Source of the DNA: an uncultured Eisenbergiella sp.
GTDB lineage: Bacteria; Bacillota; Clostridia; Lachnospirales; Lachnospiraceae
DNA length: 64,000 nt
Assembly: GCA_910585455.1 (NCBI GenBank)
Contig: CAJUEL010000006.1
Location: 62,001 to 126,000 of the forward strand
Reading direction: 5' to 3'
Numbering within the stretch: position 1 is the first letter of the stretch; each line of letters begins with the position of its first letter. Shown in pieces: positions 17,364-26,212 of the stretch. Position numbers and translations under genes: made by a program. The notes beneath the pieces are model-generated. The model worked only from the letters and a program-made list of their open reading frames with translations, did not search any database and was not told the origin of the DNA.

Positions 17364-18683
17364 ATGAGAAAGGTTGTGAAATTCGGCGGCAGTTCCCTGG
17401 CGAGCGCCGAGCAGTTTAAGAAGGTGGGCAATATCATCAGGGCGGAAGCCTCCAGAAGGTTTGTGGTGCCCAGCGCGCCGGGAAAGCGCCGGAAGAATGA
17501 CACGAAGGTGACGGATATGCTTTATGCCTGTTATGGGCTGGCGGAGGAGGGAAAGGATTTTTCCCATGAGCTGCGCCTGATCCGGGAAAGATACCAGGAG
17601 ATCATTGACGGGTTGAAATTGAAGCTGTCCCTGAAAGAGGAATTTGAGAAAATCGAGAGCAATTTCAAGGCGAAAGCGGGAAAGGATTATGCCGCTTCCC
17701 GGGGGGAGTATCTGAACGGTATTCTGATGGCAGACTACCTGAATTTTAAATTCGTGGATGCGGCAGAGGTCGTATTTTTTAAGGAAGACGGCAGATTTGA
17801 CGCGGAGCGCACCAACGAAGTGCTGGGAGAGAGACTTAAAAATATGCCCAATGCGGTAATTCCCGGGTTTTACGGCGCAAATCCTGACGGCAGCATCCGC
17901 ACCTTTTCCCGGGGCGGCTCGGATATCACCGGTTCCATCGTGGCGAAAGCGGTGCATGCGGATGTCTATGAAAACTGGACGGATGTTTCGGGCTTTTTGA
18001 TCGCGGATCCGGGCATCATTCCCAATCCGGAAAAAATCGAGATGATCACCTACAAGGAGCTGCGGGAGCTTTCCTATATGGGAGCCTCCGTGCTTCACGA
18101 CGAATCCATCTTTCCGGTCAGGAGCGAAGGGATTCCGATCAATATCCGCAACACCAATGAGCCGGACAACAGCGGCACCTGGATCGTGGAGAGCACCTGC
18201 CAGAAGTCAAAGTTCGTGATTACCGGCATTGCGGGGAAAAAGGGATTTTGTTCCGTCAACATTGAAAAGGACAGGATGAACTCGGAGATCGGCTTTGGCA
18301 GAAAGGTGCTGCAGGCCTTTGAGGATAACGGGATTTCCTTCGAGCATGCGCCTTCCGGCATCGATACAATGACGGTTTTCGTGCATCAGGATGAATTCAT
18401 GAATAAGGAGCAGAATGTTGTCTCCGCCCTGCACCGGCTGGCAGATCCCGATATGGTGGATATTGAAGGCGATCTGGCGCTGGTCGCCGTGGTAGGACGC
18501 GGCATGAAGTCCGTGCGGGGAACCGCGGCGCGTATTTTCGCGGCGCTGGCGCATAAAAATATCAATATCCGGATGATCGATCAGGGCTCCAGCGAGTTAA
18601 ACATCATCATTGGCGTGCGCAACGAGGATTTCGAGGAAGCGATCCGCGCCATTTATAATATGTTTGTGCTGGTGCAGCTGTAA
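17364..18683 (+). CDS. lysC: Aspartate kinase
   Basis: A 439-residue enzyme phosphorylating aspartate at the entry to the lysine, threonine and methionine pathways. KFGGSSLA at residues 6-13 is the ATP-binding signature, and the catalytic core includes FSRGGSDITGSIVA. Two C-terminal ACT domains follow (near residues 295-365 and 370-435, with VALVAVVGRGM and NINIRMIDQGSSELNIIIGV), so feedback inhibition is expected. GGAGAGGGG precedes the ATG. It is the last gene of the four-gene operon; a 150-nt structured region and a terminator follow. Confidence 0.95.
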   Translation: MRKVVKFGGSSLASAEQFKKVGNIIRAEASRRFVVPSAPGKRRKNDTKVTDMLYACYGLAEEGKDFSHELRLIRERYQEIIDGLKLKLSLKEEFEKIESNFKAKAGKDYAASRGEYLNGILMADYLNFKFVDAAEVVFFKEDGRFDAERTNEVLGERLKNMPNAVIPGFYGANPDGSIRTFSRGGSDITGSIVAKAVHADVYENWTDVSGFLIADPGIIPNPEKIEMITYKELRELSYMGASVLHDESIFPVRSEGIPINIRNTNEPDNSGTWIVESTCQKSKFVITGIAGKKGFCSVNIEKDRMNSEIGFGRKVLQAFEDNGISFEHAPSGIDTMTVFVHQDEFMNKEQNVVSALHRLADPDMVDIEGDLALVAVVGRGMKSVRGTAARIFAALAHKNINIRMIDQGSSELNIIIGVRNEDFEEAIRAIYNMFVLVQL

Positions 18684-18711
18684 GAAAGGAGTGTCCTGCC
18701 GGAGAAAATGA

Positions 18712-18830
18712 CGCAGGGGGAGGCGGCTGTTGAGGCTGTAAAGCCCGGGATCATCAAATGATTAGCCGGCGATGAATAGTTGGTAACCGGCTTGTGGACT
18801 TAAGCCTCCCGCCGCAGAAATCAGGAATAG
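18712..18830 (+). other. Possible structured 3' untranslated region of the lysC operon
   Basis: GGGAGGC (18718-18724) can pair with GCCTCCC (18804-18810), enclosing two smaller hairpins: ATCAT/ATGAT (18750-18762) and AGCCGG/CCGGCT (18764-18792). The result is a three-way-junction-like fold just before the operon terminator. It matches no RNA family I recognise, and chance folding cannot be excluded. Confidence 0.3.
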
Positions 18831-18862
18831 AAAGCCCCGGGGCATCACCTCCGGGGCTTTTG
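18831..18862 (+). terminator. Terminator of the threonine/aspartate-family operon
   Basis: AAAGCCCCGG (18831-18840) pairs exactly with CCGGGGCTTT (18851-18860) and is followed by TGT. This is a ten-pair GC-rich stem with a short T tract, 147 bp after lysC. Confidence 0.85.
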
Positions 18863-19079
18863 TCAGTCGTCCTGCATGGACTGTTTGCAGCTTTCTGCCT
18901 GCGTGTAATCGTTTACAAAAAATTTAAGGCATTCTTAAAGATTTTGGAGACAGACTGTGGTATACTAAATTCATTATGGGCATTCTATGCCAATTTGCCT
19001 AAATCGCCGTCTGCATGAGCAGGGACAAAGCCCGGCGGGGGAAGCAGGCGGGGATTACCGGTGAGAAAGGATTTTTATA

Positions 19080-19895
19080 ATGGAAGAAACGAAAAAGCCG
19101 GTCATACAGGTAAAGGATCTGTATAAGGTTTATCGGGTTGGGGATACGAGGGTGCGCGCACTGAATGGCGTGGATTTTACCATCTATAAGGGAGAGTTCT
19201 GTTCGATTGTGGGAACCTCCGGCTCCGGGAAATCGACCCTTTTGAACATGCTGGCGGGTCTGGAGAAGCCGACAAAGGGTGAGATCGTCATTGCCGGCGA
19301 GCATATGGAGACGAAGACGGAGAACCAGCTGGTCAAATTCAGGCGGGAACATATCGGGTTTATTTTTCAGTCCTTTAACCTGATGGCGACGATGAATGCC
19401 GTGGAAAATGTGGCATTGCCGCTGACCTTTCAGGGAATGAACAAGGCCCTGCGGATGAAGAAGGCTTCGGCGCTTCTGGATCTGGTAGGGCTGAAAAAAT
19501 ATAAAACCCATAAGCCGACGCAGATGTCCGGCGGACAGCAGCAGCGTGTAGGCGTGGCGAGGGCGCTGGTGGTGAATCCGGAAATTATTTTTGCGGATGA
19601 GCCCACCGGAAATCTGGATTCCAACACCTCACAGGAGGTGATGGAGCTGATGCAGAAGGTTGTGCGGGAGAAGCAGCAAACCCTTGTCATGGTAACCCAT
19701 GATAACCATCTGGCGAGCTTTGCGGACCGCATTTTCCATATTATAGACGGAAAGATCGTGCAGATCGAGGATAACAGGGCGAAACGCAGCGGTATCCGGG
19801 CGGATGCCGGGGATGATGATGGAAGCGATGGGAAAGATAAGGTTTTGAAGAATACCGGAATGGATGAGGCGGAAGGAGAGAAACGGAATGAATAG
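19080..19895 (+). CDS. MacB/LolD-type ABC transporter ATPase
   Basis: A 271-residue ATPase. Walker A GTSGSGKST, Q-loop GFIFQSFNL, signature MSGGQQQRVGVARA and Walker B EIIFADEPTGNLDS are intact. A charged tail of about 35 residues (about 235-271) is unusual for this group. AAAGGA precedes the ATG. An extended -10 (TGG-TATACT, 18958-18966) upstream is a plausible promoter. The stop overlaps the next start (19888), so translation is coupled to the anchored extracellular protein and then the FtsX-like permease. It powers a mechanotransmission-type complex rather than a classical importer, as inferred from the family. Confidence 0.93.
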   Translation: MEETKKPVIQVKDLYKVYRVGDTRVRALNGVDFTIYKGEFCSIVGTSGSGKSTLLNMLAGLEKPTKGEIVIAGEHMETKTENQLVKFRREHIGFIFQSFNLMATMNAVENVALPLTFQGMNKALRMKKASALLDLVGLKKYKTHKPTQMSGGQQQRVGVARALVVNPEIIFADEPTGNLDSNTSQEVMELMQKVVREKQQTLVMVTHDNHLASFADRIFHIIDGKIVQIEDNRAKRSGIRADAGDDDGSDGKDKVLKNTGMDEAEGEKRNE

Positions 19896-21621
19896 GTTTT
19901 TAAAAAGAGCGCTTGTAGCAGGAATGGCAGTCTGCATGGCAGGGACGATGGCGCCTGCGCGCGTGACATATGCGGCAAGCGCTGATGGCTCACAATCTCA
20001 AAGCGATTCGGAGGAAGGGTATATTGACGACGAGGATCGGCAGTATGCGTCTGAAGAGCTGGTCAACTACAAAAAGACCCTGATCCGCAGAGAGAATCCG
20101 GAGCAGTATATTCTGGATGAGCTGGAAGATATCATGAACAGCGGTATTTACTACATTGCCAATTCCGAAAGAATGACGGAAGCGGAAATGTGGGAGCACG
20201 TATCCAGAGTGAAGGGCCAGATGGATGCCGCCGTGGAAAAAACGGGCACGGTGACTACCACCACCGAATTTCTGACCCTGGCGGACAACTGGCGCACGCC
20301 CACCGTAAGCTATGGACAGAGCGTGGACATCGTCCTGCCGCTCATCAACATGGGTGAGGAATGGCTGACGGACATTTTAGTGGAGCCGGAAGTGACAAAC
20401 GATGTGGCGACCTGGCCCTTCGTGCCGGAAACTACGGGATATACCCGCAATTTCAATGAGATTCCGGGCTGCGCGACGAAGCTGTATGACGAAGCGGTCT
20501 TTAACCGGCGGGAGGTCACCTACACCTTTACGGCGCGGCAGGACGTGCTGACAGGCTATTACCCGCTGAAATTCAAGGTGTGGTACAGCAAGGACGGCAT
20601 TCGCTGCACGGAGCCGGCTGAGGTTTCCGTATTCGTATACTGTCAGGGCAAGCCGGGCAGCGGGCGCATTGGCATGAGCGAGGAAACCAATGTGTCCCAG
20701 CCCAGAATTATCGTGACCGGCTTCGAGACGGACCCGGAAACAGTTTATGCGGGGGATGTGTTCACGTTGACGATCCATGTCAAAAACACTTCTCCGGATA
20801 CGGCGGTCAATAACGTACTGTTTGATCTGGAAGCGGTCGAGGGCGGAACAGAGAACGCCAGCGGCGGGACAACGAACAGCTATGCGGCATTTTTGCCGAC
20901 CTCCGGCTCCAGCGCGATCTATGTGGACCGGATGGCAGCGGGCAGCAGCCACGATTTAAAAATTGAGATGCAGGCGAAGGCGGATCTTTCCCAGAAGCCC
21001 TATGTGGTTACTGTAAACATGAAATATGATACGGATTTAAAGGCGGATCTGACCGATGAGGCGAAGGTGTCCGTGCCGGTGAAGCAAGAATCCAAATTTG
21101 ATTCCAGCACGCCGGAAATCAATCCTTCCGATATCATGGTGGGTGAGCAGTCCAACGTCATGTTCCAGATTTACAATACGGGAAAAACCACGCTTTATAA
21201 TGTGCAGGTGAAATTTGAAGCGGATTCCGTGGAAGGCGGCGATACCTTTATCGGAAATCTCCAGCCCGGCGGTACGGGCAATGTGGACGCGATGGTCACA
21301 GGCATTGCGGCGACCATGGATGACGGTACGGTGAAAGCGGTCATCATATACGAGGATGAAGCGGGAAATCAGTCCCGGCAGGAAAAGGATATCACGATTT
21401 TTGTCAATGAGATGTTTATTGATGAAGGGATGATGGACATGCCTGTGGATGAGTTTGAAGAGGAAGAAAAAGGGCTGTCCGTCGGCATGATCGCCGGCAT
21501 CGCGGTGGGCGCTGTGGCAGTTGTGGCAGCATTGATCACCGGAATTTTAAAATTCAGAAAAAAGAAAAAGGCGGCGAAGCTTTTGGCGGAGGATCTGCTG
21601 GACTTAAGTAAGGACGAGTGA
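19888..21621 (+). CDS. Secreted, membrane-anchored adhesion-like (COG1361/CARDB-like) protein
   Basis: A 577-residue protein. It has an N-terminal signal sequence (NRFLKRALVAGMAVCMAGTM, likely cut near the following Ala-rich segment), an acidic extracellular region with repeated beta-sandwich segments resembling CARDB/COG1361 domains (about residues 280-400 and 410-510; for example VYAGDVFTLTIHVKNTS and IMVGEQSNVMFQIYNTGK), then a C-terminal membrane helix (GMIAGIAVGAVAVVAALITGIL) and a basic KFRKKKK tail. It is encoded between the ATPase and the permease and probably takes the place of MacA, giving the complex an extracellular arm. Ligand and function are unknown. The start at 19888 has GGAG upstream and overlaps the ATPase stop. 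Confidence 0.85.
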   Translation: MNRFLKRALVAGMAVCMAGTMAPARVTYAASADGSQSQSDSEEGYIDDEDRQYASEELVNYKKTLIRRENPEQYILDELEDIMNSGIYYIANSERMTEAEMWEHVSRVKGQMDAAVEKTGTVTTTTEFLTLADNWRTPTVSYGQSVDIVLPLINMGEEWLTDILVEPEVTNDVATWPFVPETTGYTRNFNEIPGCATKLYDEAVFNRREVTYTFTARQDVLTGYYPLKFKVWYSKDGIRCTEPAEVSVFVYCQGKPGSGRIGMSEETNVSQPRIIVTGFETDPETVYAGDVFTLTIHVKNTSPDTAVNNVLFDLEAVEGGTENASGGTTNSYAAFLPTSGSSAIYVDRMAAGSSHDLKIEMQAKADLSQKPYVVTVNMKYDTDLKADLTDEAKVSVPVKQESKFDSSTPEINPSDIMVGEQSNVMFQIYNTGKTTLYNVQVKFEADSVEGGDTFIGNLQPGGTGNVDAMVTGIAATMDDGTVKAVIIYEDEAGNQSRQEKDITIFVNEMFIDEGMMDMPVDEFEEEEKGLSVGMIAGIAVGAVAVVAALITGILKFRKKKKAAKLLAEDLLDLSKDE

Positions 21622-21623
21622 GT

Positions 21624-23015
21624 ATGAAAATTCTTGATTTGCTGCGGATGAGCTCGAGCAGCCTTTGGAAAAGAAAATTCCGTACCGTGCTGACCATTCT
21701 GGGAGTGGTGATCGGTACGGCATCCATCGTCGTCATGATTTCGCTGGGACTTGGGCTGAATAAGGCGACGATGGAGGATATAGAGCGTTATGGCGGTCTG
21801 ACTACGGTGCAGGTCAGCGAAGGAAGAGGAAACAGCAGCAGCAGCGGAGCCGTGTCGATTATATCCTCGTCATCATCTTCGTCCTCTTCGAAGGAACAGG
21901 TGATGCGGTTGGATGACGAGGCTGTGGAAATGCTGGCGGGCATGGCGCATGTGGAAAGCGTGTCCCCGGTTTTGCAGGTCAGCGTCATTGCCAAGTATGG
22001 GCAATATGTGAACGACTGGATGGATGTGCAGGGGCTGACGAAGGAAGGGCTGGAAAATCTGAATATCGAGGTTGGAGACGGACATTTGCCGACGGACGAT
22101 AAGGAGCTGGAGTTTTTTTACGGAAACCGGATTGCGACACAGTTTTACAATCCCAAAACCTATGAGTATCCTTACTATGAAAAAGGAGAAATGGCGGTGG
22201 ATTTGATGAACGATACGCTGTTCATCATTTTTGACCGGGATGCGTATTGGAACAGCCAGTATGATGATGGCAGCGGAAATCCGGCAGCGCCGCCGAAGAA
22301 ATATATCATTAAGACGGCTGGTGTGGAGCACATGGATGAAGAAAACAGCTGGAGTCCCAACTCCTATAGTATCTATTGCAACATTGACGCTTTAAAAGCG
22401 ACGCTGAAACGGATTTTCAGAAACAAGGCGATTCCAGGACAGCCTACCACCTCAGGCGGAAAGCCCTATAAGGAGCTTTATTACAGCCGGGTGGACGTTA
22501 ATGTGGATGAAATTGACAATGTGCTGGAGGTGCAGGAGTACATCCAATCCCTGGGCTATGAAGCCTACAGCAATATTGAATGGGTGGAATCCACGCAGAA
22601 GCAGTATGCGAACATCCAGGCGATGCTGGGGGGAATCGGTGCGGTTTCCCTGCTGGTGGCGGCGATCGGCATCACGAATACGATGATGATGTCCATTTAC
22701 GAAAGGACGAAGGAAATCGGCGTCATGAAGGTGTTGGGCTGTGATATGCGCAACATTCAGGCAATGTTTCTGGCTGAGGCGGCGTACATCGGCTTTATCG
22801 GCGGTGTGGTGGGATTGGGCCTAAGCTATGGAATTTCAACCATCATCAATAAGGCGGTGGCGGCGAGCGGCAATATGTCCAGTCTGTCCTATATTCCCCC
22901 ATGGCTGGCGGGAGCGTCTTTGGTATTTGCCGTAATCATCGGCATGGTGGCGGGATTTTTCCCGTCCAGAAGGGCGATGAAATTGAGCCCTCTTGCCGCG
23001 ATCCGCAACGAATAA
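21624..23015 (+). CDS. MacB/FtsX-type ABC transporter permease
   Basis: A 463-residue permease: one N-terminal helix (about residues 18-42), an extracytoplasmic domain of about 270 residues, and three C-terminal helices with the FtsX core (TNTMMMSIYERTKEIGVMKVLGC). Near residues 65-90 the extracellular domain contains a long serine-rich run (SSSSSSSSS), a probable flexible linker and an oddity in this fold. ATG at 21624 is the likely start (AAGGA 10 nt upstream); GTG at 21618 overlaps the previous stop. The promoter-distal end of the three-gene unit is marked by a terminator at 23084. Confidence 0.92.
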   Translation: MKILDLLRMSSSSLWKRKFRTVLTILGVVIGTASIVVMISLGLGLNKATMEDIERYGGLTTVQVSEGRGNSSSSGAVSIISSSSSSSSSKEQVMRLDDEAVEMLAGMAHVESVSPVLQVSVIAKYGQYVNDWMDVQGLTKEGLENLNIEVGDGHLPTDDKELEFFYGNRIATQFYNPKTYEYPYYEKGEMAVDLMNDTLFIIFDRDAYWNSQYDDGSGNPAAPPKKYIIKTAGVEHMDEENSWSPNSYSIYCNIDALKATLKRIFRNKAIPGQPTTSGGKPYKELYYSRVDVNVDEIDNVLEVQEYIQSLGYEAYSNIEWVESTQKQYANIQAMLGGIGAVSLLVAAIGITNTMMMSIYERTKEIGVMKVLGCDMRNIQAMFLAEAAYIGFIGGVVGLGLSYGISTIINKAVAASGNMSSLSYIPPWLAGASLVFAVIIGMVAGFFPSRRAMKLSPLAAIRNE

Positions 23016-23083
23016 GGCGTTGTGTCGGGCGCGACTTTGACGTGGGACGGTCTCAATGCTTTTGACTGCGATAGAGTGAGGAT

Positions 23084-23127
23084 AAAATCCCGGAGAGAGT
23101 GATAAACACTTTCACCGGGATTTTTTG
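23084..23127 (+). terminator. Terminator after the FtsX-type permease gene
   Basis: AAAATCCCGG (23084-23093) pairs with CCGGGATTTT (23115-23124), followed by further T residues. The stem is perfect over ten pairs. Confidence 0.85.
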
Positions 23128-23253
23128 GAATTTGTCCCGACGATTAAATTGTCAGAAAATTTAATTAATTTTATCTTATTGATGCAAAATTCAATTAATA
23201 AATTGTTAAAAACAGATAATATGAAGAAATAAGAAAAATTTTCAGAAATTGTA

Positions 23254-23282
23254 TTGACAAAAGTACAATCCATGGATATAAT
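23254..23282 (+). promoter_or_regulatory. Perfect consensus sigma-A promoter
   Basis: TTGACA (23254-23259), exactly 17 bp, then TATAAT (23277-23282). Both hexamers match the consensus fully and are preceded by very AT-rich DNA that could act as an UP element. No credible coding region follows for over 400 bp, so the promoter appears to serve the candidate RNA at 23290. Confidence 0.85.
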
Positions 23283-23289
23283 AAGATCA

Positions 23290-23671
23290 TACAAAACAGA
23301 AACACATTTACATAGATAACATAAAGGAGAGGAGGACAGTCCATTGAAAACATAAGGCAGAATCCTTAAAAATCCCGGAGTGATGCAGGAAACCGAAGAA
23401 AAAGAGGGATGCAGGAGAAGGGGAACAGAGCAAAGACCACCTGAAGGAAGCATCACAGGGAAGAGAAGGATCGGAGAAAACTTCATATAGAGTCTTTAAA
23501 GAGAATGGGAAATTCGACAACTTTAAAGAATACGCAAAGAAAAGGACAATGAAACCGAAAGGTGGGTTGACCAGAAGCCAAACAAAAGGAAAACGGAGGA
23601 GTTGACCATTGGATAGCGTAGCATAGAAGCGGGTATTGATCAAAAAGATGATTGATACCCGCTTCGTTTTG
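23290..23671 (+). ncRNA. Candidate structured non-coding RNA, about 380 nt
   Basis: This stretch begins just after a perfect promoter and ends in an intrinsic terminator (arms 23626-23641 and 23650-23665). It is strikingly purine-rich and carries more than a dozen GGA motifs, several within ribosome-binding-site-like AGGAG contexts, but no convincing reading frame. Possible long-range pairs include GTGATGC (23380-23386) with GCATCAC (23450-23456) and TCTTTAAAG (23493-23501) with CTTTAAAGA (23521-23529). It does not show the conserved blocks of RNase P RNA, tmRNA, SRP RNA or 6S RNA as I know them. The GGA richness would suit a protein-titrating RNA (for example CsrA-type), which is only a guess. 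Confidence 0.5.
23626..23671 (+). terminator. Terminator of the candidate RNA
   Basis: GAAGCGGGTATTGATC (23626-23641) pairs with GATTGATACCCGCTTC (23650-23665) with few mismatches, followed by GTTTTG. It lies 48 bp before the GH3 gene. Confidence 0.75.
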
Positions 23672-23718
23672 TGTTAGTCTATAGGAAGAAGCATTGTGAT
23701 CATGCAGCTTAGGTCTGC

Positions 23719-25101
23719 ATGGCGACAGGAAAAATAAAAACGGAGCAGCCATACCTTATGTCGGACAGAAGCGAAAAAAGAAAAATCAGAAGAAAAAGAA
23801 GAGTGCGGAATCAGATCATTTCCTATAGCGCAATGGTGCTCATACTCGCAGTGGCGATTGTCGGTGCGGTGACGGGAATCCGTGCCGCGGCCAAAACGTT
23901 GCAGGAGCGCAGGGAGGCGAAGGAAGAATCTGTCCAGGCAGCCCTGGAGGCGGCCCGCGCGGAGGAATCCGCACAGGCGGAAGCGGCAGTGGCAGAGCTT
24001 TTGGATTTAAATGGCACGAAGGAGGAGGAAACGGCGACATATACGCCGGAGGATGCCTTTGAAGAGATGGTCGCGGACACGGTGGAGGGCATGACGCTGG
24101 AGCAGAAGGTTGCAGGATTGTTTTTTGTCACGCCGGAGCAGCTGACCGGGGTAGGAACGGCGATACAGGCAGGAGATGGGACGAAGGAGGCGCTGGCGAA
24201 ATATCCGGTGGGAGGTCTCATTTATGCAAAGCAGAATATCCAGTCTGAGAGTCAGATCAAGGAAATGCTGATCAACACGGTTTCCTATGCGCCCTTTCCG
24301 CTATTCCTCGGTGTGGACGAAGAGGGCGGCACAGTCGCGAAGGTGGCGGAGGCGCTGCATCTGGATAACGTGGGGCCGATGGGAGAGATCGGCGCGGCGA
24401 ACGATGTACAGGCGGCATACGCGGCGAATGAAACGATCGGCAATTATCTCGCTTCCTATGGCTTTAATGTGAACTTTGCGCCGGTGGCGGATGTGCTCAC
24501 CAATGCCAATAATAAAGTGATTGGAAACCGGGCCTTTTCCGACGATCCGCAGGTGGCGTCCCAAATGGTGGAAAATGCCGTACAGGGCTTGCAGGCGGCA
24601 GGTGTGAGCGCCTGCTTAAAACATTTTCCGGGACATGGCGATACGGACGGGGATTCCCACGATGGCACCGTGACCACGCAGCGCACCCAGGAGGAAATGC
24701 AGGCCACAGAATTTCTGCCTTTTCAGGCGGGCATCGCGGCGGGAGCGGACATGGTCATGGTTGGGCATATCAGCGCGCCGGAGCTGACAGGAGGAGATAC
24801 GGTACCGGCGAGCATTTCGGAGGAAATCATTACGGGGATACTGCGGGGAGAGCTGGGCTATGACGGCATTGTCATTACGGATGCGATGGACATGGGAGCG
24901 ATCAGCGAATACTATGAGGCGGATGTGGCGGCGATCATGGCGCTGAAGGCGGGCGCGGATATGGTGCTCATGCCGGAGAAGTTTGAGGAAGCCTATGAAG
25001 GAGTGATCAAGGCGGTACAGGAGGGAACCATCAGCGAGGAACGGGTCAATGATTCCCTGAAACGGATTTACCGGGTGAAGCTGCGGGGCCTGGCCGGCTG
25101 A
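23719..25101 (+). CDS. Glycoside hydrolase family 3, beta-N-acetylhexosaminidase (NagZ-like), membrane-anchored
   Basis: A 460-residue enzyme. A basic N-terminus and one membrane helix (about residues 35-58, YSAMVLILAVAIVGAV) anchor it outside the cell, followed by an Ala/Glu-rich coiled linker to about residue 105 and the catalytic barrel. The motif KHFPGHGDTDGDSHDGT is diagnostic of NagZ-type enzymes whose general acid is a His/Asp dyad, and VITDAMDMGAI carries the nucleophile Asp. It probably removes N-acetylglucosamine from muropeptides or other surface glycans. No good ribosome binding site precedes the ATG at 23719; ATG at 23758 is an alternative. Convergent with the next gene, 10 bp apart. 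Confidence 0.93.
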   Translation: MATGKIKTEQPYLMSDRSEKRKIRRKRRVRNQIISYSAMVLILAVAIVGAVTGIRAAAKTLQERREAKEESVQAALEAARAEESAQAEAAVAELLDLNGTKEEETATYTPEDAFEEMVADTVEGMTLEQKVAGLFFVTPEQLTGVGTAIQAGDGTKEALAKYPVGGLIYAKQNIQSESQIKEMLINTVSYAPFPLFLGVDEEGGTVAKVAEALHLDNVGPMGEIGAANDVQAAYAANETIGNYLASYGFNVNFAPVADVLTNANNKVIGNRAFSDDPQVASQMVENAVQGLQAAGVSACLKHFPGHGDTDGDSHDGTVTTQRTQEEMQATEFLPFQAGIAAGADMVMVGHISAPELTGGDTVPASISEEIITGILRGELGYDGIVITDAMDMGAISEYYEADVAAIMALKAGADMVLMPEKFEEAYEGVIKAVQEGTISEERVNDSLKRIYRVKLRGLAG

Positions 25102-25111
25102 GGCTCTGGAT

Positions 25112-26140
25112 TTACGGGAACAGTGTCCGGATGTTGTCCAACCGGTCCTCTTCCACATCGAATTCCCAGACGCCGTGCCCGGGGATTCGATGCTCCGTGA
25201 GATAATAGTGGTCATCAAAGGAAGAAATGTAATAAGGCGTGCCGCCGCCGATGAAGGAGGCATAAATATCCTCCCAGTCGCGCGCTGCCAGGTCGGCAAG
25301 GTTTTTTACCCGCAGAATGGTGGCGTAGTCCTGGCTTCCATAGAGATCGGTGGACACGGTGATATAGTAATAATTCTGAATTCTGGTAAGCTGGATCATG
25401 CCGGCGATCTCGTCGGGGACGGGCCAGCTTTCTATGATTTGCAGGTCTTTTTTCCGCGCGCGTATGATGGAACGGTTTCCGGAAACGAAATAAATATCGT
25501 CGCCGTCAAGGGTGAAGGAGCGGACGTAAATGCCGTCAAGCTCCGGTAGAGTGAGGATCTTTTCCAGCACGACGGCGCTGGAAGCTTTGTCCGGGCGGGA
25601 AAAAACGTAGAGCTCGCCCGTCATGGAGCTGAGCGCGTAAAACCGCCTGTCATCCTCATCATAGACCACATAATGCGGGCGGATGCCGATTTCTTCAAAG
25701 GTCTGTGTCAAATAAAAGGAATCCTCTTTTTTTTCAAAAATGAGAATCCGGTTGTTTTCCGTATCGTCAGCCAGATAGACCATGCCGTCCCCGGCGATCG
25801 TATGCCCTCTGTTGATCTGATCGGTCAGCACGAGCCACTCCGTCAGCGGCCTGTCCAGAGAGGGGCTTGTCAAAATCTGATCATGATAACAGTCCACCAG
25901 AAAATAATCCTCTCCGATCCGGGTGATCTGGGTGGGAACCGAAAGCGCGGTCTGCACATTGAGACGGACAGCGCATTTTTCCGGCGCCTCCATCGGATTT
26001 GACGCACGCAAAAACGGCGTCTGCCTGCCCTGCCACAGAAACAGCAGCACGGCGGCAGCCGCGATCATGCAAATGCAGATGACACCCTTCAAAGGATGTT
26101 TTTGTCTTCCGGGAAAACGATGCTTTCTTTTCTTTTTCAT
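25112..26140 (-). CDS. Membrane-anchored protein of unknown function, beta-propeller-like
   Basis: A 342-residue protein with a very basic N-terminus (KKKRKHRFPGRQKHPLKG), one membrane helix (about residues 20-38) and an extracellular region of short beta-strand repeats (DQIYFVSGN-like and VYLADDTENNRILIFEKKEDS) that suggests a propeller. I do not recognise the family. The ATG at 26140 lies only 6 bp after a TATAAT box, so the transcript would have almost no leader. An alternative GTG at 26206 would add 22 residues but lies upstream of that promoter. It converges on the GH3 gene with a 10-bp gap. Confidence 0.7.
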   Translation of the reverse strand: MKKKRKHRFPGRQKHPLKGVICICMIAAAAVLLFLWQGRQTPFLRASNPMEAPEKCAVRLNVQTALSVPTQITRIGEDYFLVDCYHDQILTSPSLDRPLTEWLVLTDQINRGHTIAGDGMVYLADDTENNRILIFEKKEDSFYLTQTFEEIGIRPHYVVYDEDDRRFYALSSMTGELYVFSRPDKASSAVVLEKILTLPELDGIYVRSFTLDGDDIYFVSGNRSIIRARKKDLQIIESWPVPDEIAGMIQLTRIQNYYYITVSTDLYGSQDYATILRVKNLADLAARDWEDIYASFIGGGTPYYISSFDDHYYLTEHRIPGHGVWEFDVEEDRLDNIRTLFP

Positions 26141-26146
26141 GTGCCC

Positions 26147-26175
26147 ATTATAGCATCCCTGCTGACAGGATACAA
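26147..26175 (-). promoter_or_regulatory. Promoter for a nearly leaderless transcript
   Basis: On the minus strand, TTGTAT (26175-26170), a 17-bp spacer and TATAAT (26152-26147) end six bases before the ATG at 26140. Transcription would begin at or next to the start codon. Confidence 0.6.
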
Positions 26176-26212
26176 TATATTTTGTTGTAATCCGGGGTAT
26201 TTTCACTGCTCT

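Noticed and set aside
23308..23643. Minus-strand frames (74-111 codons) opposite the purine-rich region
   Set aside because: They are rich in Phe, Leu, Ser and Pro only because the complement is pyrimidine-rich; no ribosome binding site, and the promoter and terminator point to plus-strand transcription.
23290..23671. RNase P RNA, tmRNA or SRP RNA
   Set aside because: The size would fit, and GAGGACAGTCC faintly resembles the RNase P GAGGAAAGTCC block, but the other conserved segments and the tRNA-like end of tmRNA are missing.
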